From: Pseudomonadota bacterium
Lineage (GTDB): Bacteria; Pseudomonadota; Alphaproteobacteria; Paracaedibacterales; CAIULA01
Length of the DNA stretch: 12,159 nt
Assembly: GCA_021804455.1 (NCBI GenBank)
Contig: JAJZHT010000023.1
Span: forward strand, 1 to 12,159
Direction: 5' to 3'
Below are positions 5,068 to 12,028 of the stretch, one piece after another. A program made the translations under genes and the position numbers. Below the pieces are notes generated by a model. The model worked only from the letters and a program-made list of their open reading frames with translations. It ran no database searches and was not told the origin of the DNA. Within the stretch, counting starts at the first letter, position 1. Each line of letters opens with the position of its first letter.

Positions 5068-6642
5068 ATGTTTATGCGTCTTGTTAAATCTGCTTTATCT
5101 GTTGGTTTTTTTACAATACTAAGCCGTATCACAGGATTTATCCGTGATATTTTAATGGCAAAATATATAGGTACAGGGCTTGTCATGGATGCCTTGGTTA
5201 TTGCCATTAAAATCCCCAGCTTTTTAAGGCGTATTTTTGCTGAAGGTGCTTTCAATGCGTCGTTTGTGCCTATTTTTGCAGGCCTCAATGTAGAATCAAA
5301 AAAACAAGCTTTTAAATTTATCCAAGATATTTTGAATTTAATGATGGCTGTTTTAGTGGCCGTTGTCATTGTTTTTGAGATTTTTATGCCGCTTGTGGTT
5401 CATGTATTTTTAATTGGCAGCAATGAGGAATTAACCACTCTTGCTATTTTCTTTTGCCGCATTACTTTTCCTTTTATTTTGTTTATTTCTTTAACGGCTT
5501 TGTTTAGTGGCATCTTAAATTCACTGGATAGATTTTCGGTGGCAGCTTCTTCGCCGATTGCAGGAAATATCAGTATCATTGCAGTTCTGTGCCTTATTGA
5601 CCCCACAAAAATTGCCCAGGGCACCAGCGTTGCTATGGCGATCATGATTTCTGGCCTGGTGCAGTTATTGTGGGTTGCCATACCCTGCTGGTTACAGGGA
5701 ATCAGACCTCATTTTAAATGGCCTCAATCCACCCCATCCATTCAATCATTTGGCAAACGCATGGTCCCTGCAGCGATTGGGTCGGGGGCTTTACAAATCA
5801 ATCTCATGATTGATGTGATGATAGCTTCTTTATTGCCTTTAGGAACAAATTCTTACCTATACTATGCTGATCGATTGTATCAATTGCCTATAAGTATTAC
5901 AGGAACAGCGATGGGAACCGTTTTGTTACCCGTCTTATCTCGCTTATGGCGTGAGGGGCAAACACAATCTGCTTTGCATACTCAGAATCGGGCTATTGAG
6001 TTTTCTATGTTAATTACTTTTCCTGCTATGATCGGCTTGATGTATCTAGCAGAACCGTTGGTTTGCCTTCTTTTTGAGAGAGGAAAGTTCGATGCTGTCT
6101 CCACCCATGCTGTAGCTCAAACTGTTTTCGGCTTTTCCACGGGACTGCCCGCCTATATTTTAATTAAAATTTTCAGTAGTAGTTTTTTCGCCCGACAAGA
6201 CACTCTTACGCCCATTTTGACAGCATTGGCAAGTATGGTTCTTAATATTATCTTCAATTTAATTCTTATCTCTCACTTAAAACATTTGGGGATTGCTTTG
6301 GCAACGTCTCTTGCCGCTTGGGGAAATGCGGCACTTTTAGGATATTTGTTATTTCGTCGTCATCTTATTCGTTTTGACAGATCTTTGGGCCTCTACTTTA
6401 TGAAACTTGCAATAGCATCGTTGATAACATTGGCAACGTTGATAGGATGTCGAACCCTTTGTCAGCCATTAATAGAATATCCCGATTTGTGGATACGTCT
6501 GACAGGTATGGGGTTAACAGGGGTGGGTGGACTTGTAACCTATACATTGTGTTGCTATGGGATGAAGTGCTTAAAGTTTCATGAATACCAAGAGCATTCC
6601 GTAAATAATAACAACGAAAAGAAGACTATCGAGCCGGTCTAA
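5068..6642 (+). CDS. murJ: Lipid II flippase MurJ (MviN)
   Basis: MurJ carries the peptidoglycan precursor lipid II across the cytoplasmic membrane; it belongs to the MOP superfamily and has 14 membrane helices. The 524-residue product is hydrophobic throughout. The N-terminus has LSRITGFIRDILMA, then MDALVIAIKIP and FLRRIFAEGAFNASFVPIFAG, the MurJ hallmark. Arg20, Arg26, Asp41 and Arg54 correspond to E. coli R18, R24, D39 and R52, and YYADRLYQLP holds the central-cavity arginine (E. coli R270). The two-residue offset disappears if translation starts at the second ATG (5074), which aligns exactly with E. coli MurJ; neither ATG has a visible Shine-Dalgarno, so the start is uncertain by two codons. 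The polar tail after the last helix (about 500-524) is encoded by DNA that is also the 3' end of cdsA on the other strand, a 72-base convergent overlap. Confidence 0.95.
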   Translation: MFMRLVKSALSVGFFTILSRITGFIRDILMAKYIGTGLVMDALVIAIKIPSFLRRIFAEGAFNASFVPIFAGLNVESKKQAFKFIQDILNLMMAVLVAVVIVFEIFMPLVVHVFLIGSNEELTTLAIFFCRITFPFILFISLTALFSGILNSLDRFSVAASSPIAGNISIIAVLCLIDPTKIAQGTSVAMAIMISGLVQLLWVAIPCWLQGIRPHFKWPQSTPSIQSFGKRMVPAAIGSGALQINLMIDVMIASLLPLGTNSYLYYADRLYQLPISITGTAMGTVLLPVLSRLWREGQTQSALHTQNRAIEFSMLITFPAMIGLMYLAEPLVCLLFERGKFDAVSTHAVAQTVFGFSTGLPAYILIKIFSSSFFARQDTLTPILTALASMVLNIIFNLILISHLKHLGIALATSLAAWGNAALLGYLLFRRHLIRFDRSLGLYFMKLAIASLITLATLIGCRTLCQPLIEYPDLWIRLTGMGLTGVGGLVTYTLCCYGMKCLKFHEYQEHSVNNNNEKKTIEPV

Positions 6643-7386
6643 CAATCCACCATGGCCTGGAATAATGTGGCCGCTGTCTTTAAAGCCAAAATAACGTTTC
6701 AACATTGATTCCAAAAGATCACCTATATGAGAGGCCACCGCCAAAATAAGGATCAGAGGTACCCAAGGAATCGCCATAATAGGGGGTAGGTTAAGGATTT
6801 TTTGTAAACTTACACCAAAGATAAGCGCTGTTAAGCACCCACCTATAAAGCCTGACCATGTTTTTTTAGGGCTAAGGCGTGGGGCCAGTTTTGGCCCTCC
6901 TAACCAAGAACCAAAAATATAGGCACCAATATCTGTAGCCCAAACCAGAGAGAGTAACCATATAAGCAGCAATTCTTGATGACTTAAGCATAATAAAATA
7001 ACCGATGACAACGTGATATAAACAAGACCCACGATAAATAAAAGATACCTACGACAAGAAAAATGGCTGAAAGCAAACCCTGCTGTCAAAATAACAAGCG
7101 CGATGGTGCTGTGAAAGGTTAAGGGGACAACGGGACCATAGGTCATCAACATCCCCTCAAAAACAGCGACATAACATAACGGATGGGGGGGAATCTTGCC
7201 ATTCAAACGTGACCATTCAAAAAGCATTCCTGTTAAAAGAACCCACACCATGCCATCCACAAAAGGAGATCCTAAATGAAGGATACTAATAACTACCGGA
7301 ATACCCACTAATGTTGTTAATCCTCGAAGAATTAACTCACGCTTAGGGTTAGAGGAAAGAAGAAGAAATTTAGGAAACGTCAACAT
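6571..7386 (-). CDS. cdsA: Phosphatidate cytidylyltransferase (CDP-diacylglycerol synthase)
   Basis: CdsA makes CDP-diacylglycerol from phosphatidic acid and CTP, the precursor of all bacterial phospholipids, in the cytoplasmic membrane. The 271-residue protein has about eight hydrophobic segments. Conserved parts are WATDIGAYIFG (149-159), GPKLAPRLSPKKTWSGFIGG (164-183), SHIGDLLESMLKRYFGFKDS (219-238) and the family signature HIIPGHGGLLDRLDSLL (240-256). The ATG at 7386 lies within the last codons of uppS (17-base overlap), which suggests coupled translation; the first 15 residues are not conserved, so a slightly later start is possible. The 3' end overlaps murJ tail-to-tail. uppS-cdsA is the usual alphaproteobacterial order, but dxr and rseP, which normally follow, are absent because murJ lies there instead. 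Confidence 0.95.
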   Translation of the reverse strand: MLTFPKFLLLSSNPKRELILRGLTTLVGIPVVISILHLGSPFVDGMVWVLLTGMLFEWSRLNGKIPPHPLCYVAVFEGMLMTYGPVVPLTFHSTIALVILTAGFAFSHFSCRRYLLFIVGLVYITLSSVILLCLSHQELLLIWLLSLVWATDIGAYIFGSWLGGPKLAPRLSPKKTWSGFIGGCLTALIFGVSLQKILNLPPIMAIPWVPLILILAVASHIGDLLESMLKRYFGFKDSGHIIPGHGGLLDRLDSLLFVVIIYGMLLVFMKL

Positions 7387-8098
7387 ACAATCCGTAGCGT
7401 CTTTGTCTTTGACTAAAAATTTCTAAAGCTTGATCAAACTCTTGCGTTGAAAAGTCTGGCCATAAAGTTGGAATAAAGACCAATTCTGTATAGGCCATCT
7501 GCCACAAAAGATAGTTGCTGAGACGTTGCTCGCCACTGGTTCTAATGAGGAGATCGGGATCAGGGATGCCTGACGTATCAAGGTGTTGTTCCATAAGCGA
7601 ACAGGTAATATCTTCGGCCGATAATTCTGCATTCGCAACTTTACAAGCGATGGCTTGCATGGCTCGCTTTAACTCGTCTCTACCACCATAGCTGAGCGCT
7701 AAAATAACAGTGATGGTTGTGTTGTTTTGAGTTTTAAGCTCCAGCTCTTGAATAAGTTCTTGAATATCATGAGGTAATAAAGAACGATCACCAATGACAC
7801 GTAGGCGCACCCCCTTTTTCATGAGTGTTTTGGCTTCCTGGTTAAGGTACCAACGTAATAAGCCCATAAAATCATCAATCCAGCTTTGTTGGCGTTTCCA
7901 ATTTTCAGAGGAAAATGTATAGAATGTTAAGAATTCTATCCCCCGCTGGGCAGCGCGTTCTGTGATGCGTTGAGCAGCGTTTGCCCCAGCTCGATGACCG
8001 GCTATTGTTGGTAACCCTTGACCTTGAGCCCATCGTCCGTTCCCATCCATAATAATCGCAACATGCCTAGGGGGTCTAAAATCAGCAGTAAGAGTCAA
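7370..8098 (-). CDS. uppS: Isoprenyl transferase (undecaprenyl diphosphate synthase)
   Basis: UppS is the cis-prenyltransferase that extends farnesyl diphosphate with isopentenyl units to undecaprenyl diphosphate, the lipid carrier for peptidoglycan, LPS and other wall polymers. The 242 residues show HVAIIMDGNGRWA (12-24) with the catalytic aspartate D18, AGHRAG (33-38), TFYTFSSENWKR (58-69), LSYGGRDEL (135-143) and IRTSGEQRLSNYLLWQMAYTE (185-205), which includes the diphosphate-binding arginines and a metal-binding glutamate. The only full-length start is TTG at 8098, with no Shine-Dalgarno; the next in-frame ATG (residue 17) would remove the active site, so TTG or another non-ATG codon must be used. 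It supplies undecaprenyl carrier to the pathway that ends at MurJ, which is encoded nearby. frr and pyrH, usual upstream neighbours, are not next to it. Confidence 0.95.
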   Translation of the reverse strand: MTLTADFRPPRHVAIIMDGNGRWAQGQGLPTIAGHRAGANAAQRITERAAQRGIEFLTFYTFSSENWKRQQSWIDDFMGLLRWYLNQEAKTLMKKGVRLRVIGDRSLLPHDIQELIQELELKTQNNTTITVILALSYGGRDELKRAMQAIACKVANAELSAEDITCSLMEQHLDTSGIPDPDLLIRTSGEQRLSNYLLWQMAYTELVFIPTLWPDFSTQEFDQALEIFSQRQRRYGLYVDVS

Positions 8099-8389
8099 AA
8101 TGTTTACAATATCAAAAACGTATTAGAACGAATCAAACATCAACTGGGGTCATAACGTCAAGGCTTTTAAAACGTTTCTTTAGGGGGATTTTCATTTAAG
8201 GTATTTTGTGTTTTTGATCGGATAGAGAAGCTCCCCATAAAGGACTTTATCGAACGAAGAGCGCTGCATCAGTATTAATTTTCGTTATATTTTTGCAGTG
8301 ATTTTGTGGAATTAAAAGTGTTAAAGAGTGTAGAGTCGAGGTTAACTGAATTAAAGGTTGGGTACTTTAAGTTCTGAAAGGGGTATGGC
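8099..8389. other. 291-base divergent intergenic region, uppS / membrane protein gene
   Basis: There is no gene. It must hold the promoters for uppS (leftward) and the membrane protein gene (rightward). I found no -35/-10 pair that I trust on either strand. TTAA-N5-TTAA occurs twice near 8310-8365 but lacks CtrA spacing. The block found at 3341-3520 and 10302-10497 is absent here. Confidence 0.6.
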
Positions 8390-10078
8390 ATGTCGTTTAT
8401 CAGGTACGTAAGAATCGATTGGATTTTGATTGGCACGCTGCCTATTATTCTTGCGCTGATCAGTGACCGATGGATGTTTCTTCCTGTCCAGTATTGGTTT
8501 GACCCATGGGGAGCTTTGGGCGCCTACCTTGACTATGAATATCTGTCTTCTCTGCATCCAAAATCCTACTGCCTCGCACGTCTACCCTCTATTATTCCCC
8601 ATTTTTTTGCTTACAAGTTCCTGACGTCTTATTGGGCGGTCGTCACAACAACACTCCTAAAATTTTATTTGTGCATTATTCCTCTCTATTGGACTTTGTT
8701 TGAACTAACAAAAAAGAGATTGGCGTCCTTGATTCCCATTTTTTTGTTATCTTTTTTCCCCTTTTTCTTATCTTCAATGGGGTGGCACTACGTTGACGGT
8801 TTTGGCATTGCCTATATCTCTCTTGCTACAGCCTTTTTCCTTGCTGCCTGCCAAAAAGACTTGTGGAAGTTATGGCTTTTTTTAGCCGGATTTTTTCAAG
8901 CCATGATGGTTTTCAATTACTTGTTCGTGGTTGTTTTTGCCATCCTACAAGTTGTCACTTTTATCGCTTATAACCAGGTCCATAAACAAAGGCCCTTATG
9001 GGTTTGTGCTATGTTTTTAGGGCTTGGAGCACTTTTTGGTACCGCATGCCTCAGCAGTTTTAGCTATTATTTTAATGGAAGCTTTTTATTTTTCTTGCCA
9101 CAAATCGAGGCTGCGCTTCACCTAAGTTCCGAAACCTATTTTGTCAGAGGACAAGCTTCTGTTTGGTACATGCCTTTTAAAGAGTGGTTTCCCAAATCCA
9201 CTTTTCTGTTTTTAACGGGTCTGTCTTTCCTGTTTAGTGTCTTCTATCTTTTTGAGCGTCTAAGAAAAAATTCGATCCTCAACCTCCATTCGTTGATGGT
9301 TATACAGTTTTTGGTCGCGTGTCTTATCTACATTATCCAAGACGTCATGGGTATATGGATGCTGCAGAATTTCTTTGTAGCCAGTTACCTGTTGCCTTTT
9401 TCTACATTAGCTTTGGGCGTGATTCTTTCAGATCGGCTCCCCCGTTTCAAACACGAAAGTTGGGTGCTGTGCGGAGTTTTTGGCATCTTCTCCATTGCTT
9501 TTGCCTTGAAAGGGAATGCGGCCGTTATCGGGAGATCATGGGGCTGCGTGATGGTTTACTTTGCAGGATGTGTTATTTTTAGTGCTCTGCTGCTAAGAAC
9601 ATCTAAAAATGTCCATAAAATAATATATGCCTCTTTTGTTATTCTGTTCACGGTACTAGCCTTTAATAGGTTGACAAAAAGCAAGGATCATTACCCCTAT
9701 AAAGACCATGTCGATCACACGCTTCTTGTCGATCTTCATAGACACATCAAAAAGGACATTCCCGCCGAAGGACCATATTTATTTTGGTATAACCTTAAAA
9801 CTGATGAGCTCAGCAGCTTCTTTCAGCCCCTGGCCTGCACTTACTTAGGAACTCTTTTTTCTAACAATTTTCCGGAAATTTGTGCAGAGGTCCCTTTGCA
9901 AGCCAAAGCAACGATTATACTCGCTTCCTCTGATCCAGACGCCGTTCAAAAGGCAGAAAAAGCCTTGAAACAAAAAGGCTATCACTGGAGCATGCTCACG
10001 AAAGAAGAGATTCAGCTTGGTCCAAAAAAATTTCTGCTGCTTGCCTTTTTGTTGGCGTCACCCCATCTTCCTTCTTAG
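8390..10078 (+). CDS. Polytopic membrane protein of unknown function, possibly GT-C glycosyltransferase-like
   Basis: I do not recognise the family. The 562 residues contain about 12 hydrophobic segments (roughly 10-26, 80-105, 112-128, 137-155, 160-175, 177-196, 202-225, 270-289, 302-318, 328-347, 357-373, 384-402, 409-425) and a soluble C-terminal region (426-562). The long loop after the first helix carries YWFDPWGALGAYLDYEYLSS (35-54) and then LARLPSIIP (62-70). An acidic, aromatic first loop followed by many helices and a C-terminal soluble part is the GT-C layout of enzymes that use polyprenyl-phosphate sugars (ArnT, PMT). That would fit the neighbouring uppS, but it is inference from topology and one loop. 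The start ATG has AAAGGGG about 6 bases upstream, the best ribosome-binding site in the window; a second ATG at 8385 is out of frame. It is monocistronic by spacing. Confidence 0.75.
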   Translation: MSFIRYVRIDWILIGTLPIILALISDRWMFLPVQYWFDPWGALGAYLDYEYLSSLHPKSYCLARLPSIIPHFFAYKFLTSYWAVVTTTLLKFYLCIIPLYWTLFELTKKRLASLIPIFLLSFFPFFLSSMGWHYVDGFGIAYISLATAFFLAACQKDLWKLWLFLAGFFQAMMVFNYLFVVVFAILQVVTFIAYNQVHKQRPLWVCAMFLGLGALFGTACLSSFSYYFNGSFLFFLPQIEAALHLSSETYFVRGQASVWYMPFKEWFPKSTFLFLTGLSFLFSVFYLFERLRKNSILNLHSLMVIQFLVACLIYIIQDVMGIWMLQNFFVASYLLPFSTLALGVILSDRLPRFKHESWVLCGVFGIFSIAFALKGNAAVIGRSWGCVMVYFAGCVIFSALLLRTSKNVHKIIYASFVILFTVLAFNRLTKSKDHYPYKDHVDHTLLVDLHRHIKKDIPAEGPYLFWYNLKTDELSSFFQPLACTYLGTLFSNNFPEICAEVPLQAKATIILASSDPDAVQKAEKALKQKGYHWSMLTKEEIQLGPKKFLLLAFLLASPHLPS

Positions 10079-10108
10079 AACCTGCTCATAATTTTTAAGG
10101 ATGATGGC

Positions 10109-10165
10109 AAGGAAGGCTAAGACGATCCTTTAAGGGCTCGTACTGAGCTTTCCTTCCCCGTTTTT
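10109..10165 (+). terminator. Possible terminator of the membrane protein gene
   Basis: GGAAGG (10111-10116) can pair with CCTTCC (10152-10157), and GCTC/GAGC form a small inner stem at about 10136-10148. A run of five T follows at 10161-10165. The outer loop is long, so this is a weak intrinsic terminator at best. Confidence 0.3.
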
Positions 10166-10363
10166 ATAACCTTATTGATTTTTCCAACCCGCTAAAAATC
10201 GTTACAGCACCCATCTTTTGGGCAGAACGAGGAAAATATGCAGAAGTTTTCTTTTGACAAGAGAAGTTTCTAACATCTTGGTAAACCTTAGAACGGCAGG
10301 GGTACCTTATAGATCTTTTTTGGATACACTGGGTGATATTTTTTGTGGGATAGGGTCTGAATA

Positions 10364-10379
10364 TTAAGAAGAAATAAAC
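10364..10379. promoter_or_regulatory. Near-match CtrA-type motif TTAA-N7-TAAAC
   Basis: This corresponds base for base to the perfect site at 3399-3414, with a single change in the second half (TAAAC for TTAAC). Its place inside the conserved core supports it more than the sequence alone does. Confidence 0.4.
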
Positions 10380-10452
10380 CTCTTTTCTGCCATTCTAGAG
10401 CTGTTCCCCTGGGCGGCCGGGGGCCGGAGGGTGGGAATATGTCTCCAAATTC

Positions 10453-10467
10453 TTAACAATTGGTTAA
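10453..10467. promoter_or_regulatory. CtrA-type motif TTAA-N7-TTAA in front of the glutamate dehydrogenase gene
   Basis: TTAA (10453-10456), seven bases, TTAA (10464-10467). It has the same position relative to the -10-like box as the proximal site in copy 1, although the seven spacer bases differ. Conserved half-sites with a changed spacer are what a real binding site should show. Confidence 0.55.
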
Positions 10468-10490
10468 TTTCTGAACAAAAAATTTATAAA
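10464..10490 (+). promoter_or_regulatory. Candidate promoter of the glutamate dehydrogenase gene
   Basis: TTAATT (10464-10469), a 15-base spacer and TATAAA (10485-10490), with the -35 inside the CtrA-type motif as in copy 1. The leader to the gene start would be about 100 bases and very AT-rich. Confidence 0.4.
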
Positions 10491-10600
10491 GGCTCCGCCT
10501 GGAAGTTTTTGGAGTTCATAAGATAGAAATTATTTTAAAAATTTTATTAAAAATGTATAGAATGTTTTATAAGTTGATTCTTCTGTGATGATGTTTTCTT

Positions 10601-12028
10601 TTGAGTTCTTTTCTTTCTCATAATTCTTTAACAAAGCAGGAAGCACTTCAACGGATCCTTAAATTTTGTTGTCAAAGTTTTGATTTTTTAAACCAACAGC
10701 CTTCCTCATCCATCCAAAATTTATCCGATTTTCTTGAGCACTTCTTTCACCATGTCAGTCTGGATTGGATCCATTCAAGTCTCCATCAGGATGGTTTTGA
10801 AAAATTCACTCAACGAATCTTAACAGCCTGGAAAGGCATCCATTATCGATCCCCAGAACAGAATTCTACCCTTACTTTTCATGATACAAAAGATCAAACC
10901 ATCCTTCTGGCATTAAATGATGATCAGCCTTTCTTGGTTGATACAATGGTTTTAGGCTTGAAACAACAAGGCCTTGTTGGGGATGTTATGATCCATCCTG
11001 TTTTAAACGTTAAACGCGATGGTCAAGGCTTTTTACAAAATATTTTGAAGAGCAATGCAACAGACCCGTCTGTTGTTTGTGAATCGTTTATCTACGTTTC
11101 TTTGTCCAAGATTTTAAACTCTGAACAAAAACAAATTTTGCTTAGAATTTTGAATCAGGCCTTCTTACGACTTTCTAACGTGACGAATGAATTCCCTATC
11201 ATGCACCACCATCTGGAATCGGTGGCAAAAAAATACAGTGTTCAAAAAGATCAAAGCCATGCACAAGTTGCTGATTTTTTAAAATGGTTAGGTCAGGGTC
11301 ATTTTATTTATATGGGATATCGGTACCAATCTTTCAAAACTCAGAAACCTTTTCAATCCCCTTGTTATGGTCTGTACTGTGATCCTTCTTTTAGTACAGA
11401 GATTGATCAACCCAAAATGCCTCAAAACTTTTTTTCTTTAGGGCGTCATTTCAAAACCGATCAACCTCTTTTGCGGCTTTTAAAACACCCCGTTCTATCT
11501 CCTGTTGTACGCGATTTAAGGTTAGAAACGCTTCATATTCTTGAGATAGGAGCTCAAGATGAGGTTTTGGGATCCCATGAATTTTTAGGGATTTTTAGCC
11601 GTACTTTCTTCACCCATCTTCCCTCTCAAATTCCGACTTTTTCAGAACGATATTTCAACATCTTGGACCGTTTTTCTTTGTCGCCTGATTGGCATGATGG
11701 CAAAACAATCATCCATATTTTAAACAGTCTTCCTGCTGACGAAATTCTCTATTTTTCTGATGAGGACCTTTTTACAACGTGCCAACGTCTTTTTGATCAA
11801 CCGAATCGCCTGCACCTTATCGATCGTTTTGATTCCTTTCATCAATCGTTAACCTTGTTAATTTATATTCCCGTAGCGCGGTATCATTCGGATATTGAAA
11901 AAAAATTAACGGAAACAGTTCTGCTATTTTTAAATGCCCGGCTTATTCGTTGCTATCTTTTAAAAGATGATTTTTTCTTTGTTCGTTTGGGTTTGGTTTT
12001 AATTTTACGGCCGCATAGCTATCTGTGA
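10601..12028 (+). CDS. NAD-specific glutamate dehydrogenase (large Bac_GDH type), N-terminal part, cut short
   Basis: This is the N-terminal third of the large NAD-glutamate dehydrogenase family (about 1,600 residues), which converts glutamate to 2-oxoglutarate and ammonium in the cytoplasm and feeds amino-acid carbon to the TCA cycle. Family marks are LNDDQPFLVDTM (105-116), IHPVLNVKRDGQG (131-143), FLKWLGQGHFIYMGYRYQ (226-243), LRLETLHILEI (306-316) and YIPVARYHSDIEKKL (422-436). The catalytic Rossmann domain would lie far downstream and is missing. The frame ends with TGA at 12026-12028 after 475 residues, just where base composition changes; the last few residues are probably not native. 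Start: TTG at 10601 is the only early start in this frame and has no Shine-Dalgarno. Upstream lies copy 2 of the duplicated block with a CtrA-type site. Whether the gene is broken in the genome or only in this assembly cannot be told here. Confidence 0.85.
   Translation: MSSFLSHNSLTKQEALQRILKFCCQSFDFLNQQPSSSIQNLSDFLEHFFHHVSLDWIHSSLHQDGFEKFTQRILTAWKGIHYRSPEQNSTLTFHDTKDQTILLALNDDQPFLVDTMVLGLKQQGLVGDVMIHPVLNVKRDGQGFLQNILKSNATDPSVVCESFIYVSLSKILNSEQKQILLRILNQAFLRLSNVTNEFPIMHHHLESVAKKYSVQKDQSHAQVADFLKWLGQGHFIYMGYRYQSFKTQKPFQSPCYGLYCDPSFSTEIDQPKMPQNFFSLGRHFKTDQPLLRLLKHPVLSPVVRDLRLETLHILEIGAQDEVLGSHEFLGIFSRTFFTHLPSQIPTFSERYFNILDRFSLSPDWHDGKTIIHILNSLPADEILYFSDEDLFTTCQRLFDQPNRLHLIDRFDSFHQSLTLLIYIPVARYHSDIEKKLTETVLLFLNARLIRCYLLKDDFFFVRLGLVLILRPHSYL

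Larger units (their letters stand above)
10302..10497 (+). repeat. Duplicated regulatory block, copy 2 (in front of the glutamate dehydrogenase gene)
   Basis: Homologous to copy 1 at 3341-3520, same orientation. It keeps the 19-base identity (10357-10375), CATTCT (10391-10396), TCCCCTGGG (10405-10413) and the TTAA-N7-TTAA / TATAAA end. Its GC-rich centre is longer than in copy 1 because GGCCGG is present twice (10415-10426). The left boundary is uncertain: similarity fades before about 10302. Confidence 0.8.
10079..10600. other. 522-base intergenic region in front of the glutamate dehydrogenase gene
   Basis: There is no credible gene. It holds a possible terminator of the membrane protein gene (10109-10165), about 130 bases with nothing visible, copy 2 of the duplicated block (10302-10497) and a 100-base AT-rich leader. 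Confidence 0.7.

Noticed and set aside
5064..5369. Minus-strand 101-residue reading frame under murJ
   Set aside because: It lies opposite conserved MurJ sequence and has no family resemblance; a shadow frame.
6485..6495. DnaA-box-like TGTGGATAC inside murJ
   Set aside because: One mismatch, within coding sequence and isolated from other boxes; expected by chance.
8310..8365. TTAA-N5-TTAA pairs as CtrA sites in front of the membrane protein gene
   Set aside because: CtrA half-sites need a 7-base spacer; these have 5, and TTAA is common in AT-rich intergenic DNA.
9319..9582. Plus-strand 87-residue frame inside the membrane protein gene
   Set aside because: It is out of frame with the long hydrophobic product and has no recognisable features.
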